Of a stretch of DNA of 6,300 nt, positions 4,815 to 6,300 are shown in pieces (position 1 is the stretch's first letter; every line of letters starts with the position of its first letter). The notes under the pieces are model-generated. The model searched no databases. It was not told the origin of the DNA and saw nothing but the letters and a program-made list of their open reading frames with translations. A program made the translations under genes and the position numbers. The stretch comes from an uncultured Helcococcus sp. (GTDB lineage Bacteria; Bacillota; Clostridia; Tissierellales; Peptoniphilaceae): the NCBI GenBank assembly GCA_947253305.1, contig CAMXYZ010000056.1, positions 1 through 6,300 on the forward strand, written 5' to 3'.

Positions 4815-6300
4815 TTATGAAAATGAATCTAATTGATCTCTTAATTTATCACCTTTTCCAGGTCTCTTAAGTTTTCTAATAGCTTTCGCTTCAATTTGTC
4901 TTATACGCTCACGAGTAACATCAAATTCTTTACCAACATCTTCTAAAGTCTTTGGTACTCCGTCAGTTAATCCAAATCTCATCTCTATAACTTTCTTTTC
5001 TCTTTCAGAAAGTGTAGATAATATCTCATTTAATTGTTCTTTTAGCATTGTAAGATTAGCAGCATCTTCTGGTGATTGTGCTTTTTCATCTTCAATAAAA
5101 TCGCCTAAATGACTATCGTCTTCTTCTCCAATTGGAGCTTCTAGAGATACTGGTTCTTGAGCTATCTTTCTAACTTCAATTACTTTTTCTACTTCAATTC
5201 CCATTTCTTCTGCAATTTCTTCATTGGTTGGAGTTCTTCCCAACTCTTGAACTAATTGCCTTTGCACTCTAACTAATTTATTAATTGTTTCTACCATATG
5301 AACAGGTATTCTAATTGTTCTAGCTTGATCAGCTATAGCTCTTGTAATAGCTTGTCTAATCCACCATGTCGCATAAGTTGAAAATTTGAATCCTCTCTTA
5401 TAGTCAAACTTTTCTACGGCTTTCATCAAACCTAAATTACCTTCTTGAATCAAGTCTAGGAAACTCATTCCTCTTCCAACATATCTTTTAGCTATGGAAA
5501 CTACTAATCTTAGATTCGTTTCAGCAAGCTTGCCTTTTGCATGTTGACCAATTCTATACCTTCTTTTTAGATATCTTATATCCTGTTCATCTAATCCACT
5601 TCTTTGAATTAGTTTCTCATTGAGCTTACCTTTCTCATAGATTTGTTTGATTTCGTCATATTCATCGACACTTAATATATTATTAGATGAATCCTCTTCA
5701 CCATCATATAATCTATTTACAATTTTTTTAAGTCCAATATCTAATATTTGATAGTTTTCTTCTTCAAAGAACATCACTCCTCTATTATCTTTTTCGTGAC
5801 GCTCTCTAACTAATAGATCTGAATAAACATAATATTTCAAGATATCATATTTAACTTCCGTAGATAATTTGTCTGAATCAGTGATTAATTCAACCTCTAA
5901 ATCTGCAAATTCATCATAAAAATGATTTTCTGAATCTGCTTTTTCGCTAATCTTTTTAGCTAATTTTTTAATATCTTCTGCATTCTTATATGTGTATTCT
6001 GCAATTTTATGATAGTCTTCGTAAGTATTCTTTCCATCTAATACTAAAACTTCACCTTCGGAAATCACTAGATCAAATAATATTGATTTTATCATCTCAA
6101 TTGATATTGAGATATCGTTCATTTGATCTTCATTTATAACTTCTTTATCTAATCTAGTAACTACTAGATCATTTATTTTGCTCAATAATTCAAGTGCTTC
6201 TTTTGTATGCTCATCATCACTTTCTTCATCAATTGTAAATTTACGCAAATCGTATAAAAATCTTAATTGATCTAATCTATCTTTTGGTATTTCCTTTCCT
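4815..6300 (-). CDS. rpoD: Primary sigma factor RpoD/SigA (5' end outside window)
   Basis: This is the housekeeping sigma-70 that directs RNA polymerase to -10/-35 promoters. Numbered from the TTG at 6248, region 2 starts at N245 (NLRLVVSIAKRY). The -10 melting residues F287, F289, Y292, W295 and W296 and the -12 readers Q299 and T302 are present. Region 3 follows (313-395) with the sigma finger GEEDDSHLGDFIED (374-387). Region 4.2 has the -35 helix VTRERIRQIEAKA (444-456) with R446, E447 and R450. The TTG at 6248 is unlikely to be the start: it has no Shine-Dalgarno site and the frame stays open for 17 more codons to the window edge. The acidic 240 residues before region 2 show no DPVRMYLKEIG-like region 1.2. 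Their end (GLDEQDIRYLKRRYRIG) resembles the end of the E. coli sigma-70 non-conserved insert, so region 1.2 probably lies upstream. Confidence 0.95.
   Translation of the reverse strand, partial: GKEIPKDRLDQLRFLYDLRKFTIDEESDDEHTKEALELLSKINDLVVTRLDKEVINEDQMNDISISIEMIKSILFDLVISEGEVLVLDGKNTYEDYHKIAEYTYKNAEDIKKLAKKISEKADSENHFYDEFADLEVELITDSDKLSTEVKYDILKYYVYSDLLVRERHEKDNRGVMFFEEENYQILDIGLKKIVNRLYDGEEDSSNNILSVDEYDEIKQIYEKGKLNEKLIQRSGLDEQDIRYLKRRYRIGQHAKGKLAETNLRLVVSIAKRYVGRGMSFLDLIQEGNLGLMKAVEKFDYKRGFKFSTYATWWIRQAITRAIADQARTIRIPVHMVETINKLVRVQRQLVQELGRTPTNEEIAEEMGIEVEKVIEVRKIAQEPVSLEAPIGEEDDSHLGDFIEDEKAQSPEDAANLTMLKEQLNEILSTLSEREKKVIEMRFGLTDGVPKTLEDVGKEFDVTRERIRQIEAKAIRKLKRPGKGDKLRDQLDSFS

Noticed and set aside
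6246..6248. TTG at 6248 as the rpoD start
   Set aside because: There is no Shine-Dalgarno site upstream and the frame continues without a stop to the window edge (17 more codons), so the gene is treated as partial.
41..6300. CRISPR array, prophage, insertion sequence or defence system
   Set aside because: No spaced direct repeats, transposase, integrase or effector-like genes are seen; all stretches are accounted for by housekeeping or galactose genes and short regulatory gaps.

Overview
The window is AT-rich DNA (roughly 30% G+C by eye, not counted) with arginine mostly encoded by AGA, short intergenic gaps and strong Shine-Dalgarno sites. It carries a class A (ancestral-type) RNase P RNA, a primary sigma factor gene followed by trmK and a Nif3-family gene, and a galactose cluster. 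This fits a low-GC anaerobe of the Clostridia type; Fusobacteria cannot be excluded. I cannot name a genus. Bases 1-40 are not genomic: they match a Nextera sequencing adapter with part of an index, so genomic sequence starts at about base 41, at a contig end.

Plus strand, 41-2425: galactose uptake and catabolism. The 3' end of an MglC-like sugar ABC permease gene (41-189) is followed by a short terminator (209-235). A promoter-like TATAAT then lies just upstream of galT (274-1263), and galK (1265-2425) follows after a one-base gap. Imported galactose would be phosphorylated by GalK and exchanged onto UDP-glucose by GalT. No galE or galM is in view.

Minus strand, 6300 down to 2487: housekeeping genes. 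From right to left these are the primary sigma factor rpoD (4815 to beyond 6300, 5' end outside the window), a strong terminator, an extended -10 promoter, trmK (tRNA m1A22 methyltransferase), a Nif3-like gene overlapping trmK by 19 bp, the RNase P RNA gene rnpB with its own promoter, and dut (dUTPase) starting 23 bases after the rnpB 3' end. The plus-strand galactose genes and the minus-strand set converge on a shared hairpin at 2433-2464.

I found no new system. The gene content is ordinary. The points worth a second look are the adapter, the long N-terminal part of the sigma factor (open to the window edge and resembling the non-conserved insert of E. coli sigma-70), the tight rnpB-dut linkage, promoters nested against terminators, two near-identical GNRA hairpins in the RNase P RNA, and a substituted aromatic in dUTPase motif V.
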